64,000 nucleotides of DNA from Staphylococcus sp. IVB6240 (GCF_025558425.1 NZ_CP094718.1:868001-932000); one strand, 5' to 3'; shown: positions 39,523 through 48,504, counted from the stretch's first letter. Numbers and translations: made by a program. The notes: generated by a model not told the origin, from the letters alone.

Positions 39523-42102
39523 TTATATTTTGCGGCGTAACCACCCACGATATATAAAGGCACTGACTAATCCAATTATCGTTAAGGCAACGTAAATACG
39601 CCAATAAGGTAGTTCGTAGCTGAGTATTAAACTACGATCTCCTTTTTTAACTGGAATCACCGTTTGTAAGCCATTTCCTTGCTTTACAGGTCTTGCTTCT
39701 CCATTCGCTTCTGCTTTCAATCCATTACGGTATGGAAGCGGAAGTACAAGATAAGAAGATGTCTTTGGATGCAAATCAACGCGCATATGTCGTTGATGTT
39801 GTGTGACTTTAACAGGGGTCACATCTTGTTGTGCTTGTTTTAAGGTTTCGTAGTTTTCACCATAAATTCCTTTAATTTTCACACGATATGTTCCTTTTTT
39901 GAGTTTAAGCTGCATCGTTTCTTTAGCAGGAACCCTTACTGTGATATGTGTAACAAAGCGTTTATATTTATAATCTAATCTCGTACGACGTTGATGGAAA
40001 TCATCGACTTTTAAATAGTGTGCTTGATCTGGACTTAGCAATTCGACGTCCATCTCTAAGTAATAGTCTTTATATTGCTTTTGAGCATTTGCTGGCATTG
40101 AAATATCGAGGCCACCAAGTGTCTTCTTAACTTTTAAGCGATTACCATCTTTTTCAGCATCACGGGGTGTTATCGTCGCTGTTTTTAAAAGATTAGGGTT
40201 GGCTTTAAATGTCGTATTCTTTGATTCCCCATTTAATACAACACCTTGTAACATGGCATGTTCACGATCAAGCGGTGATTTTAAATCTTTCTCATCATAT
40301 ACTTTAGAAGTAAGATGAGTAGCGGGGTAATGAAAAGTATTTTGACTATGCAACCATGTCGTATTGCCTTCTTGAATCTGTTCTTCAGGTTTCATACCAA
40401 AAGCAATAGATGGGTCATCTCCTTTTTTAATTCGGTCAGACACACCCCATAATGCATAGAGGTTCGCACGATCACCGAGTAGACGATATGTACTGTTACT
40501 ATCATATTCCATATTAATCTGCATCTGTTTATCATAGTATTCTAGAATTTCACCATCAAAGATACTTGAATAAAGTGCAACACCGTTAAAACCATAAATC
40601 ATACTTGAATTAACTGCATAGTTACTCATGTAATCAATGCGTTCAAGAGGTGATTGTCTATCTGTGATTTCATCTATTTTTTTCTGAAGTTCAGCGCTGT
40701 GATACTTCGCTGAATGAAGCCTTGATGTGTCCGCTTCATGCGGGATGATATTATTTGTATGATAGTTTAATAATAATAGAAACTGCTGAATCACAAATAA
40801 GCCAGCAATGAGATACATTATTTGTTTAGATATTGGCTTTCGATAATATACATAATAGGCTAGTATCATCAAGATGAGAGCACTCGCAATCATCCACCAC
40901 ATACGACCTTCAGAAAAGAAGAGAGTTGCAAATCCTAAAGGAATCAATGGCGATAGAGAAATTAAATAATCTCGCCATGTGAGTTCGGTAATGTATCGCA
41001 ACCATATTGAAATAAGAACACTCGTTGATAAGATGAGTAAGTAACCCCAACGTCTTTGCGGGTATGAAAATCCATTGAACATGCTATCAAAATAAGGTGT
41101 AAGTGCACCGAATAATAATACCCAAGTTAATATTGCGAACATGCGATAGTAATAATAGCGGTAAAACTTGAAAGTGAACAATGCGACCAGTGCTATAAAA
41201 GTAATTGTAAAATAAAAGCCGTTTGAAAAAATATGATATTTTTGTGAGAAATCAATGACGGCTGGAATTTCAAAATCATTCAGCTGTCGGTCATTATTTG
41301 TAAATGAGTGAACACCTGTTAAAAAACCGAATGATGCAATACATAAACTCATCAGCACAGCTGGAATGAGTAACCATAATTTTTTCCAACGTGTAATGAC
41401 GTCATCTGGGTGTGTGAAAATCATACGATAGATTAAATAGGCACCCAGCGCCAAAGCTTCATAGTAACTAAAATAAAAGTTAGAAAATAATGTAAATGCT
41501 ATGGCAACAATAAAAAGCCCAATCTTCCGTTTTCTAAAAAAGCGTTCCATTGCCCAAATAGAAAGGGGTAAGAATAGCATGATGTCACCAAAAAATGACC
41601 AAGTAAAGTTAAAATAATATAAAATTGTTGATGTACTATACAACATCGCTCCTACAAAACGATAAGGGTTACGCAAATTAAACTTTTTAAACATACCGTA
41701 CGTCACTAAGAAAGTTAAAACACATTTGAAATACGCAACAAAAATTTGATTTGCGGGCCAAAAATCAATTTGTGATGGATCTATAGAGGCAAACATTTGA
41801 AAAAGTTTGATACATAGGAAGTTAATATACATTATAGGAGAGGTTGTGTAGTAATAAGATAAATCTGTAAAATAATCTCCGCCTAGTCCTAAACCAATAT
41901 CATAAAAAGAGGATAGGCTAGACATACGTTCATATAGGAAAAGTTGGAACGGCATCATTTGTTTGAAGCCGTCTCCTTCTCCGCTATGAATGACACCGTG
42001 TGCAAGGAAGCGATAGAGTACCGGGGCGTACACAATCGCACCTACAAAAAATGCAAGTAGTACAATTTTCATCCGACCTCGGATGCGGTAGTTATTCTTC
42101 AA
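39523..42102 (-). CDS. yfhO: YfhO family membrane glycosyltransferase
   Basis: Large polytopic membrane protein of 859 residues with about a dozen hydrophobic helices in the first 450 residues, an extracytoplasmic C-terminal domain and one terminal helix (YWRIYVALTIIGLVSAFIYRGW). It belongs to the YfhO family, GT-C-like enzymes. In S. aureus, YfhO with CsbB and GtcA adds GlcNAc to lipoteichoic acid, and its gene also lies between rplS and rbgA. The early acidic loop GEGDGFKQMMPFQ is compatible with a GT-C active site (inference). The start is uncertain: TTG 42102 or ATG 42072, the latter preceded by GAGG. It lies 32 bases after gtcA. Confidence 0.85.
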   Translation of the reverse strand: MKNNYRIRGRMKIVLLAFFVGAIVYAPVLYRFLAHGVIHSGEGDGFKQMMPFQLFLYERMSSLSSFYDIGLGLGGDYFTDLSYYYTTSPIMYINFLCIKLFQMFASIDPSQIDFWPANQIFVAYFKCVLTFLVTYGMFKKFNLRNPYRFVGAMLYSTSTILYYFNFTWSFFGDIMLFLPLSIWAMERFFRKRKIGLFIVAIAFTLFSNFYFSYYEALALGAYLIYRMIFTHPDDVITRWKKLWLLIPAVLMSLCIASFGFLTGVHSFTNNDRQLNDFEIPAVIDFSQKYHIFSNGFYFTITFIALVALFTFKFYRYYYYRMFAILTWVLLFGALTPYFDSMFNGFSYPQRRWGYLLILSTSVLISIWLRYITELTWRDYLISLSPLIPLGFATLFFSEGRMWWMIASALILMILAYYVYYRKPISKQIMYLIAGLFVIQQFLLLLNYHTNNIIPHEADTSRLHSAKYHSAELQKKIDEITDRQSPLERIDYMSNYAVNSSMIYGFNGVALYSSIFDGEILEYYDKQMQINMEYDSNSTYRLLGDRANLYALWGVSDRIKKGDDPSIAFGMKPEEQIQEGNTTWLHSQNTFHYPATHLTSKVYDEKDLKSPLDREHAMLQGVVLNGESKNTTFKANPNLLKTATITPRDAEKDGNRLKVKKTLGGLDISMPANAQKQYKDYYLEMDVELLSPDQAHYLKVDDFHQRRTRLDYKYKRFVTHITVRVPAKETMQLKLKKGTYRVKIKGIYGENYETLKQAQQDVTPVKVTQHQRHMRVDLHPKTSSYLVLPLPYRNGLKAEANGEARPVKQGNGLQTVIPVKKGDRSLILSYELPYWRIYVALTIIGLVSAFIYRGWLRRKI

Positions 42103-42134
42103 TTTCTTTCACTCTTTCTTCTTTCACTCAAAGG

Positions 42135-42518
42135 CTAGAAGCGCTTCGTTAAAATAAACTTTGATAAAACATATGTGATTGGAATTGTAACGATAAGCCC
42201 AACAAATGGCGCAATCGATTCATTGAAATCCAAGAAGTCTACAAATAGATAGATGAGCAATGTTTGAACACCCATATTGACGACTTGTGTAAGTGGAAAT
42301 GCTAAGAACTTTTTAAGTGTTGGTTTCACCTTGTAAACGAAATAACAATTTAAATAATACGAGATGATAAAAGCTACAATAAATCCAATAATATGACTGA
42401 TTAAATATTGTATATGAAATACGTGTAATAACAGTAAATAGACAATGTAATAGTTAACTGTATTTAATCCGCCTACAATAATAAAACGGATTATTTCAAA
42501 AAGACGTTCGTTTTTCAT
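42135..42518 (-). CDS. gtcA: GtrA/GtcA family lipid-linked sugar flippase
   Basis: Small membrane protein of 127 residues with four predicted helices and the GtrA-family pattern (RFIIVGGLNTVNYYIVYLLLL, ISHIIGFIVAFIISYYLNCYFVY, IPITYVLSKFILTKRF). It is thought to move undecaprenyl-phosphate-sugar across the membrane for a YfhO-type transferase. ATG 42518 is chosen over an in-frame start 13 codons upstream for its AGGA site. Its position directly before yfhO supports a joint role; no csbB-like gene is in the window. Confidence 0.85.
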   Translation of the reverse strand: MKNERLFEIIRFIIVGGLNTVNYYIVYLLLLHVFHIQYLISHIIGFIVAFIISYYLNCYFVYKVKPTLKKFLAFPLTQVVNMGVQTLLIYLFVDFLDFNESIAPFVGLIVTIPITYVLSKFILTKRF

Positions 42519-42837
42519 CTTTATAAATCCTACTTTCGTATATGATACTAAGCACAATTGTACTTAAAGCATAAAACCTACTGATAAAATATACCATAAA
42601 ACATTCTTCATAGGTTATCAATTTTGTGTCGGTAAATGGATAATTACTAAGGAAATCATCCTTAAGCAGAAGCTGAAAAACATAAATGGCTGTTCTAACA
42701 AATATAAGTTTATAAAATAATGAATTAAAAAACGATAATTTGATGAAATGTATGTATTATTCAAACTCATTTTTGTAGTTTAATTTATTTTTTCAAATCA
42801 AAATAGTATCATCAGTGTATCAACAAGGAGAACACAC
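42519..42837. other. Divergent intergenic region, gtcA / hydrolase
   Basis: About 320 strongly AT-rich bases between divergent genes. An AAGGAG site precedes the hydrolase ATG. No convincing promoter pair, repeat or RNA gene was recognised. Confidence 0.5.
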
Positions 42838-44145
42838 ATGAACTACATCAAATATTTAGATACCGCTATATTTATTTTGGCCACGAGCTTATTTATCTTT
42901 TTTCAAAATATGCTTTTGTTCGCATCAATCATAATCATCATACTATTTATACGCGTAATAATTGGTTTCCGTTACCAAGAAGGAATTGTCATAAAAGGTA
43001 TAGCGCTTATTTCAATAATAGGAAATGTCCTACTTGTTATGTGGCAAAGCTATCCAGTAATGACCATTTCTATACTGATAACAGCGATAGGTAGCTTAAT
43101 TCGAATATTTTATGATATACGAACATACAGACCTCAAAAAACAAATATGATTCAAAAATTGATTGCATTGTCAGGTTATATGTTTTTGATTCTGTTACGC
43201 GTGATTTTAATGGGACTGACATATAACGCATTTTATCCCGACACATTAACACGTGCATCCCAGGATATTATAGCCGGAAAATTGACTGGTAAAACACAAA
43301 AGTCAGAAAGTAATGACGGGACGATGTATTACAAAAATATTGTTTATGAACAGCACCAAGATAATACAGTATTAGATATTTATACCTCACCAGAACCTAA
43401 AGGCACTTTATTTTATATTCATGGTGGAGGATATGCTTTTGATGACAAAACTTATCGTGAACAATCTTTATATCAATTTGTGAAACAAGGTTACAATGTG
43501 GTCAACATCAACTATACTTTAAGCCCTGACGCACATTATCCTGATACACTTGTTCAAGCCAATCAAGCACTTTCATATGTGATAAAACATGCTGAAACAT
43601 ATGGTATAGATCCAAGTAAAATGATCTTTTCTGGTGACTCAGTGGGTGCGCAAGTCAGTGGACAGTTGGTATTGTTACTTACCAATCAAAGTTATGCTAA
43701 AGAATTGGGAATTGTACCTGCAAATGTAGACAATCACATGGTACCTAAAGGCTTTATTTCAGTGAGTGGCCTATTAGATACCCCTGAAGTAGGGAATACA
43801 CAACTATTTGCGACAGATTGGTTATTCGAAACGCTGATTCGTTCTTATTTCCAAACGAATGATGTAGCGCATTCGGAGGAAGTGATGGAATCTTCTATCT
43901 TAAATAATGTAAATAAGCAATTTCCACCAACTTTTATGAGTGATGGGAATTTTGGTTCATTTACAAAACAGGCACAGGCACTTCATCACAAATTAAAGCA
44001 CTTAGGTGTAGACTCTCAACTCGTCGTATTTGATCAATCAGAAGCATTACTTTTTCATGTATTTGAACTTAAAGTTGAAAATTCGTATGCACAAAAAGTA
44101 CATACAGCACAATTGGATTTTATGGCGTCTGTGTTGGAACAATAA
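42838..44145 (+). CDS. Membrane-anchored alpha/beta hydrolase (esterase/lipase, HSL-like)
   Basis: Function unknown; 435 residues. About five hydrophobic segments in the first 130 residues precede a hydrolase domain. That domain has the oxyanion motif HGGGYAF (His195), the nucleophile motif GDSVG (Ser268), and plausible acid and base residues in MSDGNFGSF and LLFHVFEL. With an odd number of helices the catalytic domain may face outside (inference). The HGGG plus GDSxG combination is that of hormone-sensitive-lipase-type esterases. It stands alone, with a terminator behind it, beside envelope genes. Confidence 0.8.
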   Translation: MNYIKYLDTAIFILATSLFIFFQNMLLFASIIIIILFIRVIIGFRYQEGIVIKGIALISIIGNVLLVMWQSYPVMTISILITAIGSLIRIFYDIRTYRPQKTNMIQKLIALSGYMFLILLRVILMGLTYNAFYPDTLTRASQDIIAGKLTGKTQKSESNDGTMYYKNIVYEQHQDNTVLDIYTSPEPKGTLFYIHGGGYAFDDKTYREQSLYQFVKQGYNVVNINYTLSPDAHYPDTLVQANQALSYVIKHAETYGIDPSKMIFSGDSVGAQVSGQLVLLLTNQSYAKELGIVPANVDNHMVPKGFISVSGLLDTPEVGNTQLFATDWLFETLIRSYFQTNDVAHSEEVMESSILNNVNKQFPPTFMSDGNFGSFTKQAQALHHKLKHLGVDSQLVVFDQSEALLFHVFELKVENSYAQKVHTAQLDFMASVLEQ

Positions 44146-44272
44146 TTAAAAAGAAACCTGATTTCTTAATAAGGAACTAAGATATAGTGCTCAGCTCATT
44201 CCTTTGAATATAGAAATAAGTTAAATAGCAGTGAGTGTCTGAAGTGAAAAACTTCTAGTCACCTTTTCTAGG

Positions 44273-44319
44273 GTGGGACGAAAAAATCTTTTAAAGTGAC
44301 AAAGATTTTTTTGTCCCAC
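44273..44319 (+). terminator. Long terminator hairpin after the hydrolase (GTGGGAC-type)
   Basis: A 19-bp stem with a single G-T pair (44273-44291 with 44301-44319) begins GTGGGACGAAAAAATC and has a 9-base loop. It is followed by TCCTTTTT. Confidence 0.8.
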
Positions 44320-44337
44320 TCCTTTTTATGTCAAAAC

Positions 44338-44351
44338 TTGATATTAAACAA
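44338..44351 (+). promoter_or_regulatory. FNR-type box upstream of the metal ATPase gene
   Basis: TTGAT-ATTA-AACAA matches the FNR consensus TTGAT-N4-ATCAA at 9 of 10 positions. Its centre lies about 27-30 bases upstream of -10-like hexamers (TACTAT 44371, TATCCT 44374), close to the class II activator arrangement, and no good -35 is present. The FLP-like regulator encoded two genes downstream is the obvious candidate to bind it. This is inference. Confidence 0.5.
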
Positions 44352-44402
44352 TTTTTTTCTACATATCATGTACTATCCTTAAATTAACAAGGAGGTCATC
44401 AT

Positions 44403-46256
44403 ATGCAAAAGCTTATCTTAAAATATAAGAATTACTTACTACTCATTGTTACATTGTTATTAGTTGTGGCAATTGTTACACATATCACCTTGGGCAATAC
44501 AATGATAGTAGAAGGACTTTTAGTTATTGCTTCTATCTTCGGTGGGGCGCCGATCTTTGTACAAGCAATACAAGCATTGAAAGTGCGAATAGTCAGTATT
44601 GATTTACTTGTCTCTATTGCAATCATTGGGGCATTATTTGTTAAAAATTTTGAAGAATCTGCTGTCGTGGCCTTTCTATTTTTATTAGGGGCTTATCTAG
44701 AACAACGTACATTAAATAAAACACGGTCTGCGATTCAAAATTTAGTCGCATTATCACCAGAAACAGCATTAAAACTAGAAAGTAACGGAGAGTTCGTTGA
44801 AACAGACATTGATGAGATCGACGTCTCTGATACGATACTTGTAAAAACTGGAACAAGTGTCCCTGTTGATGGTGTCGTCACATTCGGAGGTGGGACCGTT
44901 AATGAAGCGAGTATTACAGGTGAATCCATCCCTGTTTCTAAGGAAGTTGGCGACAAAGTTTTTGCAGGAACAATGTTGGAAGATGGCATGTTACATGTTA
45001 AAACAGAACGAGTCGGGGAAGAAACGACATTCGGTAAGATTATTGAGTTAGTGGAAGAGGCTCAAGACTCAAAATCTGAAGCGGAACGATTTATTGATCG
45101 ATTTGCAAAATACTACACGCCATTTATTTTAGTATTAGCCATTGTCATTTGGATGGTTACGAAAAACTTAGAACTCGCTGTGACAATTCTTGTCCTTGGA
45201 TGTCCAGGTGCATTAGTTATTGGTGTACCCGTATCTAACGTTGCAGGATTAGGAAATGGTGCGAGAAATGGCATCTTATTGAAAGGCAGTGAAGTCATTC
45301 ATCGCTTAAGTCATATTGATACCATTTTATTCGATAAAACTGGAACTTTAACTTATGGGACGCCTCGCGTAAATGAAGAAATCATCTATTCAAATATGCA
45401 CAAGAATGCGATTAACTATTTGGTGAGTCTGGAGTCTTCATCAAACCATCCACTCGCCAAAGCGATTATCGATTATTATGATGTAGTTGAAAAATATGAA
45501 GTCACTGATTTAAATGTAGTCAAAGGTGGCGGGATGACTGCGACAATTGATGGCCAGCAAATCATCGTAGGTAACCGTCAAATTTTAGACCAATTTGAAG
45601 TTGAAATCACAGAAACAATCAACAATGATATTGTACGTCTTGAAAGTGAAGGGAACTCAATTGTCATCACAGTAGTGGATGGCACAATCGCATTGATCCA
45701 CGGCATACAAGATCAAGTTCGAGATGGACTAAAACAAGATCTAGAACGATTAAAAGCATTAGGTGTCAAAAAACAAATTGTCTTATCAGGTGATAACCAA
45801 GGGACAGTGAATCGTGTCGTCCAAGCATTAGCGTTAACGGAAGGCCGTGGCAATATGCTGCCTAATGATAAATCAGCTTTCGTTAGTCAATTACAGAAAA
45901 ATAATGAAACTGTTGCTTTTATTGGGGATGGTATCAATGACAGTCCATCACTTGCACTTGCTGATATTGGTATTGCAATGGGTTCTGGAACAGATGTTGC
46001 TATTGAAACGTCCAATGTTGTTTTAATGAATGAAGATTTCCATCATTTGCCACACGCTATTGGGTTAGCCAAAGCGATTAGAAGAAATATGATTCAAAAT
46101 ATTGTGATCGCATTGCTCGTTGTCGTCGTACTTCTGTTAAGTATTATATTCAGTAATTGGATGAATATGGCAATTGGCATGTTTGTCCACGAAGCGAGTA
46201 TTTTAGTTGTTATATTAAATGGTATGCGCCTAATAAAATATAAACAAAAAATATGA
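44403..46256 (+). CDS. P1B-type heavy-metal ATPase with a CPG transmembrane motif
   Basis: Metal-exporting P-type ATPase of 617 residues lacking an N-terminal metal-binding domain. The actuator motif ITGES, phosphorylation site DKTGT (Asp311), the P1B-specific SSNHPLAKA histidine-proline and hinge GDGINDSP are all present. The transmembrane metal-site motif is CPG (267-269, LGCPGALVIGVP) instead of the usual CPC, CPH or SPC, and the last helix has FVHEASILVVILNGMRL. The substrate cannot be assigned; Zn, Cd, Co, Cu or Fe are possible. An HMA protein and a Crp/FNR regulator follow on the same strand. Confidence 0.93.
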   Translation: MQKLILKYKNYLLLIVTLLLVVAIVTHITLGNTMIVEGLLVIASIFGGAPIFVQAIQALKVRIVSIDLLVSIAIIGALFVKNFEESAVVAFLFLLGAYLEQRTLNKTRSAIQNLVALSPETALKLESNGEFVETDIDEIDVSDTILVKTGTSVPVDGVVTFGGGTVNEASITGESIPVSKEVGDKVFAGTMLEDGMLHVKTERVGEETTFGKIIELVEEAQDSKSEAERFIDRFAKYYTPFILVLAIVIWMVTKNLELAVTILVLGCPGALVIGVPVSNVAGLGNGARNGILLKGSEVIHRLSHIDTILFDKTGTLTYGTPRVNEEIIYSNMHKNAINYLVSLESSSNHPLAKAIIDYYDVVEKYEVTDLNVVKGGGMTATIDGQQIIVGNRQILDQFEVEITETINNDIVRLESEGNSIVITVVDGTIALIHGIQDQVRDGLKQDLERLKALGVKKQIVLSGDNQGTVNRVVQALALTEGRGNMLPNDKSAFVSQLQKNNETVAFIGDGINDSPSLALADIGIAMGSGTDVAIETSNVVLMNEDFHHLPHAIGLAKAIRRNMIQNIVIALLVVVVLLLSIIFSNWMNMAIGMFVHEASILVVILNGMRLIKYKQKI

Positions 46257-46333
46257 AAAACTTAATAGATATCAATTTCTAAAACGTTATAAATTGTTAC
46301 GATAAAACTACCAAATATGAGAGGAAGATTATT

Positions 46334-46561
46334 ATGAAAAACGCTACTTTAAAATTAGAAACACTCACTTGCCCATCATGTATTCAGAAAATAGAAGCTG
46401 CAATGAAACGTTTAGAGGGTGTCAATGCAGAGACTGTCAAAGTGATGTTCAATGCCAGTAAAGTAAAAGCAACATTCGATTCAGAAAAAGTAAACTTAGA
46501 TCAAATTGTGAATACGATTGAATCAATGGGATATGAAGTTTTAAAAGCAACGGAAAAGTAA
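46334..46561 (+). CDS. Free-standing HMA-domain metal-binding protein
   Basis: A 75-residue CopZ-like ferredoxin-fold protein with the metal motif TCPSCIQKIE. The serine between the cysteines differs slightly from the usual copper-chaperone spacing residues. It probably delivers metal to, or acts as the missing N-terminal domain of, the ATPase encoded 77 bases upstream. An AGAGGAAG site precedes the ATG. Confidence 0.88.
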   Translation: MKNATLKLETLTCPSCIQKIEAAMKRLEGVNAETVKVMFNASKVKATFDSEKVNLDQIVNTIESMGYEVLKATEK

Positions 46562-46584
46562 GGAATACCAACGGAATCATCAGC

Positions 46585-46599
46585 ATCTGAGAATCAGAT
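46585..46599 (+). promoter_or_regulatory. Perfect palindrome before the FLP-like gene
   Basis: ATCTGA-GAA-TCAGAT is an exact inverted repeat about 95 bases before the regulator start. It resembles an operator more than a terminator, as no T-run follows. A second short palindrome, TGATATCA, lies at 46617-46624. Confidence 0.4.
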
Positions 46600-46692
46600 T
46601 GTTTAACTTAAAAATCTGATATCAAATAGTTCAATAAAAGGTTTGGGTACGTTAAACTGAAGGTAGAATAACAAGCTCAGAGGAGGGATTTG

Positions 46693-47346
46693 ATGTCAGA
46701 ACATTTGTGTGTGTCGTTGGTCCCATTATTCCATCAACTCGACAAAGAAGACCTGGAAAGAATTAACGAACGTGCTAAGGTATCCCATTTCCAAAAAGGC
46801 GATGTCATCTTTCAACCAGGTGATGAGCAACTCTATATTGTTGCCCAAGGGAATATGAAAATCTATCAATTATCGAGTAATGGCAAAGAACAATTATTAC
46901 GTGTTGTTGAACCAGGAAATTATGAAGGGGAAAGCCAATTATTCGGTGTTGAAAATGAGGCGCGTTTTGGAGAGGCTTTAGGGAAAACAACAATTTGTTC
47001 AATTAGCAAAAAAGATTTTAATGAGATTTTGGTAGAACACCCACATCTTTCTATGAAATTACTAGAGTTCAACATGCAAAAAGTGGCACAGTTAGAGCAA
47101 CAAACACAATTTCTTTCAATGGAGAAAATTGAAGAACGACTCGTATCATATTTATTAGATCTTATGACAGCTGAGGAAAGTGACAAGGTGGTTATCCCGA
47201 TGTCTATGAAAGACTTAGCTACTTTCCTAGGGACAACACCAGAAACATTATCAAGAAAGTTAAAATATCTTGAACAATTGGGTTACATTGATAGAAAAGG
47301 ACGAAATATTTCAATTTTAGATGTTTCAGGTTTAGAAAATATATGA
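46693..47346 (+). CDS. Crp/FNR-family regulator, FLP-like, with a potential cysteine redox pair
   Basis: Transcription factor of 217 residues. It has an N-terminal cyclic-nucleotide-type beta barrel, a long dimer helix (MKLLEFNMQKVAQLEQQTQFLS) and a C-terminal helix-turn-helix (MKDLATFLGTTPETLSRKLKYLEQLGYI). Only two cysteines are seen, Cys6 (EHLCVSLVPLF) and Cys102 (TTICSIS). Lactobacillus casei FLP uses a disulfide between Cys5 and Cys102 as a redox switch, and lactococcal FLPs influence zinc status. There is no FNR-type cysteine cluster. ATG 46693 is 6 bases after AGGAGG. It is probably co-regulated with the ATPase-HMA genes upstream. Confidence 0.88.
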   Translation: MSEHLCVSLVPLFHQLDKEDLERINERAKVSHFQKGDVIFQPGDEQLYIVAQGNMKIYQLSSNGKEQLLRVVEPGNYEGESQLFGVENEARFGEALGKTTICSISKKDFNEILVEHPHLSMKLLEFNMQKVAQLEQQTQFLSMEKIEERLVSYLLDLMTAEESDKVVIPMSMKDLATFLGTTPETLSRKLKYLEQLGYIDRKGRNISILDVSGLENI

Positions 47347-47358
47347 ATAACTGATGAG

Positions 47359-47404
47359 AGGTGTTAGATCGTTTGCATCATATATGTGAGTGATGATGGC
47401 ACCT
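47359..47404 (+). terminator. Terminator after the FLP-like gene
   Basis: AGGTG (47359-47363) pairs with CACCT (47400-47404), and the inner GCATCA with TGATG; six T residues follow. Confidence 0.6.
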
Positions 47405-47622
47405 TTTTTCATGTTCTTTTTTATAAAATATTTAGAGGATATCTATCATAACCATTACGGAGTCATCTATTTAAAAATTGAAACAACGTTCATAAAAAAT
47501 CATGTTACAATATAGAATGGTTTAAACAATCAGAAATATATAGAACACATCGTGATAGCGTGTGATGTTAAGATAAAAAATTTTGAAACATGTATTTTTA
47601 TGGTGAAAGGAAGATAAATATA

Positions 47623-48504
47623 ATGGCAACAATACAATGGTTCCCTGGACATATGGCAAAAGCAAGACGTGAAGTGACTGAACAATTAAAAAAGGTTGAT
47701 GTTGTATTTGAATTAGTGGATGCACGTATTCCATATAGTTCACGAAATCCGATGATTGATGAAGTGATTCAGCAAAAACCACGTGTCGTTATTTTAAATA
47801 AAAAAGACATGGCAAATGAACGTGAAATGTCAAAATGGTATGCGTTCTTCAAGGATAAGGGGGCATATTCAGTTGCGGTAGATGCCAAGCACGGTAAAGG
47901 TTTGAAACAAGTTGAAGCGGCAGCAATCGAAGCAACAAAAGAAAAATTTGCACGTGAAAAAGCGAAAGGACTTAAACCACGTGCCATTCGTGCGATGATC
48001 GTTGGCATTCCAAACGTTGGAAAGTCGACATTAATTAATAAACTAGCCAACCGTTCTATTGCACAAACAGGTAATAAACCGGGTGTGACGAAACAACAAC
48101 AATGGATTAAAGTTGGGAAGTCACTTCAATTATTAGATACGCCAGGGATTTTATGGCCGAAGTTTGAAGATCAGCTTATCGGTAAAAAACTGAGTCTGAC
48201 AGGTGCGATTAAGGATAGTATTGTCCATTTGGATGAAGTGGCGATTTATGGCTTGAATTTTCTAATTGAACACGATTATGAAAGCCTTATTCAACACTAT
48301 AAAATTGATGTACCGAAAGATGCGGAAAACTTAGAATGGTTTGATGCGATTGGTCGTAAACGTGGCTTATTGCAACGAGGAAATGAAATAGACTACGAAG
48401 CGGTTATAGAGTTGATTATTAATGATATTCGTAATGCAAAAATCGGTGCATACTGTTTTGACCTATATGATGAATTGAAGGAAATGTCAGATGACAGAGA
48501 TTAA
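47623..48504 (+). CDS. rbgA: Ribosome biogenesis GTPase RbgA (YlqF)
   Basis: GTPase for late 50S assembly. It is circularly permuted, with G4 NKKDM before G1 [15 protein letters not shown] and G3 DTPGILWP, and the N-terminal [14 protein letters not shown] segment. ATG 47623 gives 293 residues; an upstream in-frame ATG at 47590 would add a non-conserved tail before the ribosome site. Its end overlaps rnhB by 14 bases. Confidence 0.96.
   Translation: MATIQWFPGHMAKARREVTEQLKKVDVVFELVDARIPYSSRNPMIDEVIQQKPRVVILNKKDMANEREMSKWYAFFKDKGAYSVAVDAKHGKGLKQVEAAAIEATKEKFAREKAKGLKPRAIRAMIVGIPNVGKSTLINKLANRSIAQTGNKPGVTKQQQWIKVGKSLQLLDTPGILWPKFEDQLIGKKLSLTGAIKDSIVHLDEVAIYGLNFLIEHDYESLIQHYKIDVPKDAENLEWFDAIGRKRGLLQRGNEIDYEAVIELIINDIRNAKIGAYCFDLYDELKEMSDDRD

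Noticed and set aside
39241..39540. Plus-strand 99-codon frame overlapping rplS and extending into the gap
   Set aside because: It runs through the rplS terminator and the yfhO terminator in the wrong frame of rplS; no recognisable motif.
44403..46256. KdpB-type potassium ATPase
   Set aside because: P1B features (CP motif in the membrane helix, HP motif) are present and kdpA/kdpC are absent.
46690..46692. TTG as the start of the FLP-like regulator
   Set aside because: ATG 46693 has better spacing from AGGAGG (6 bases against 3).
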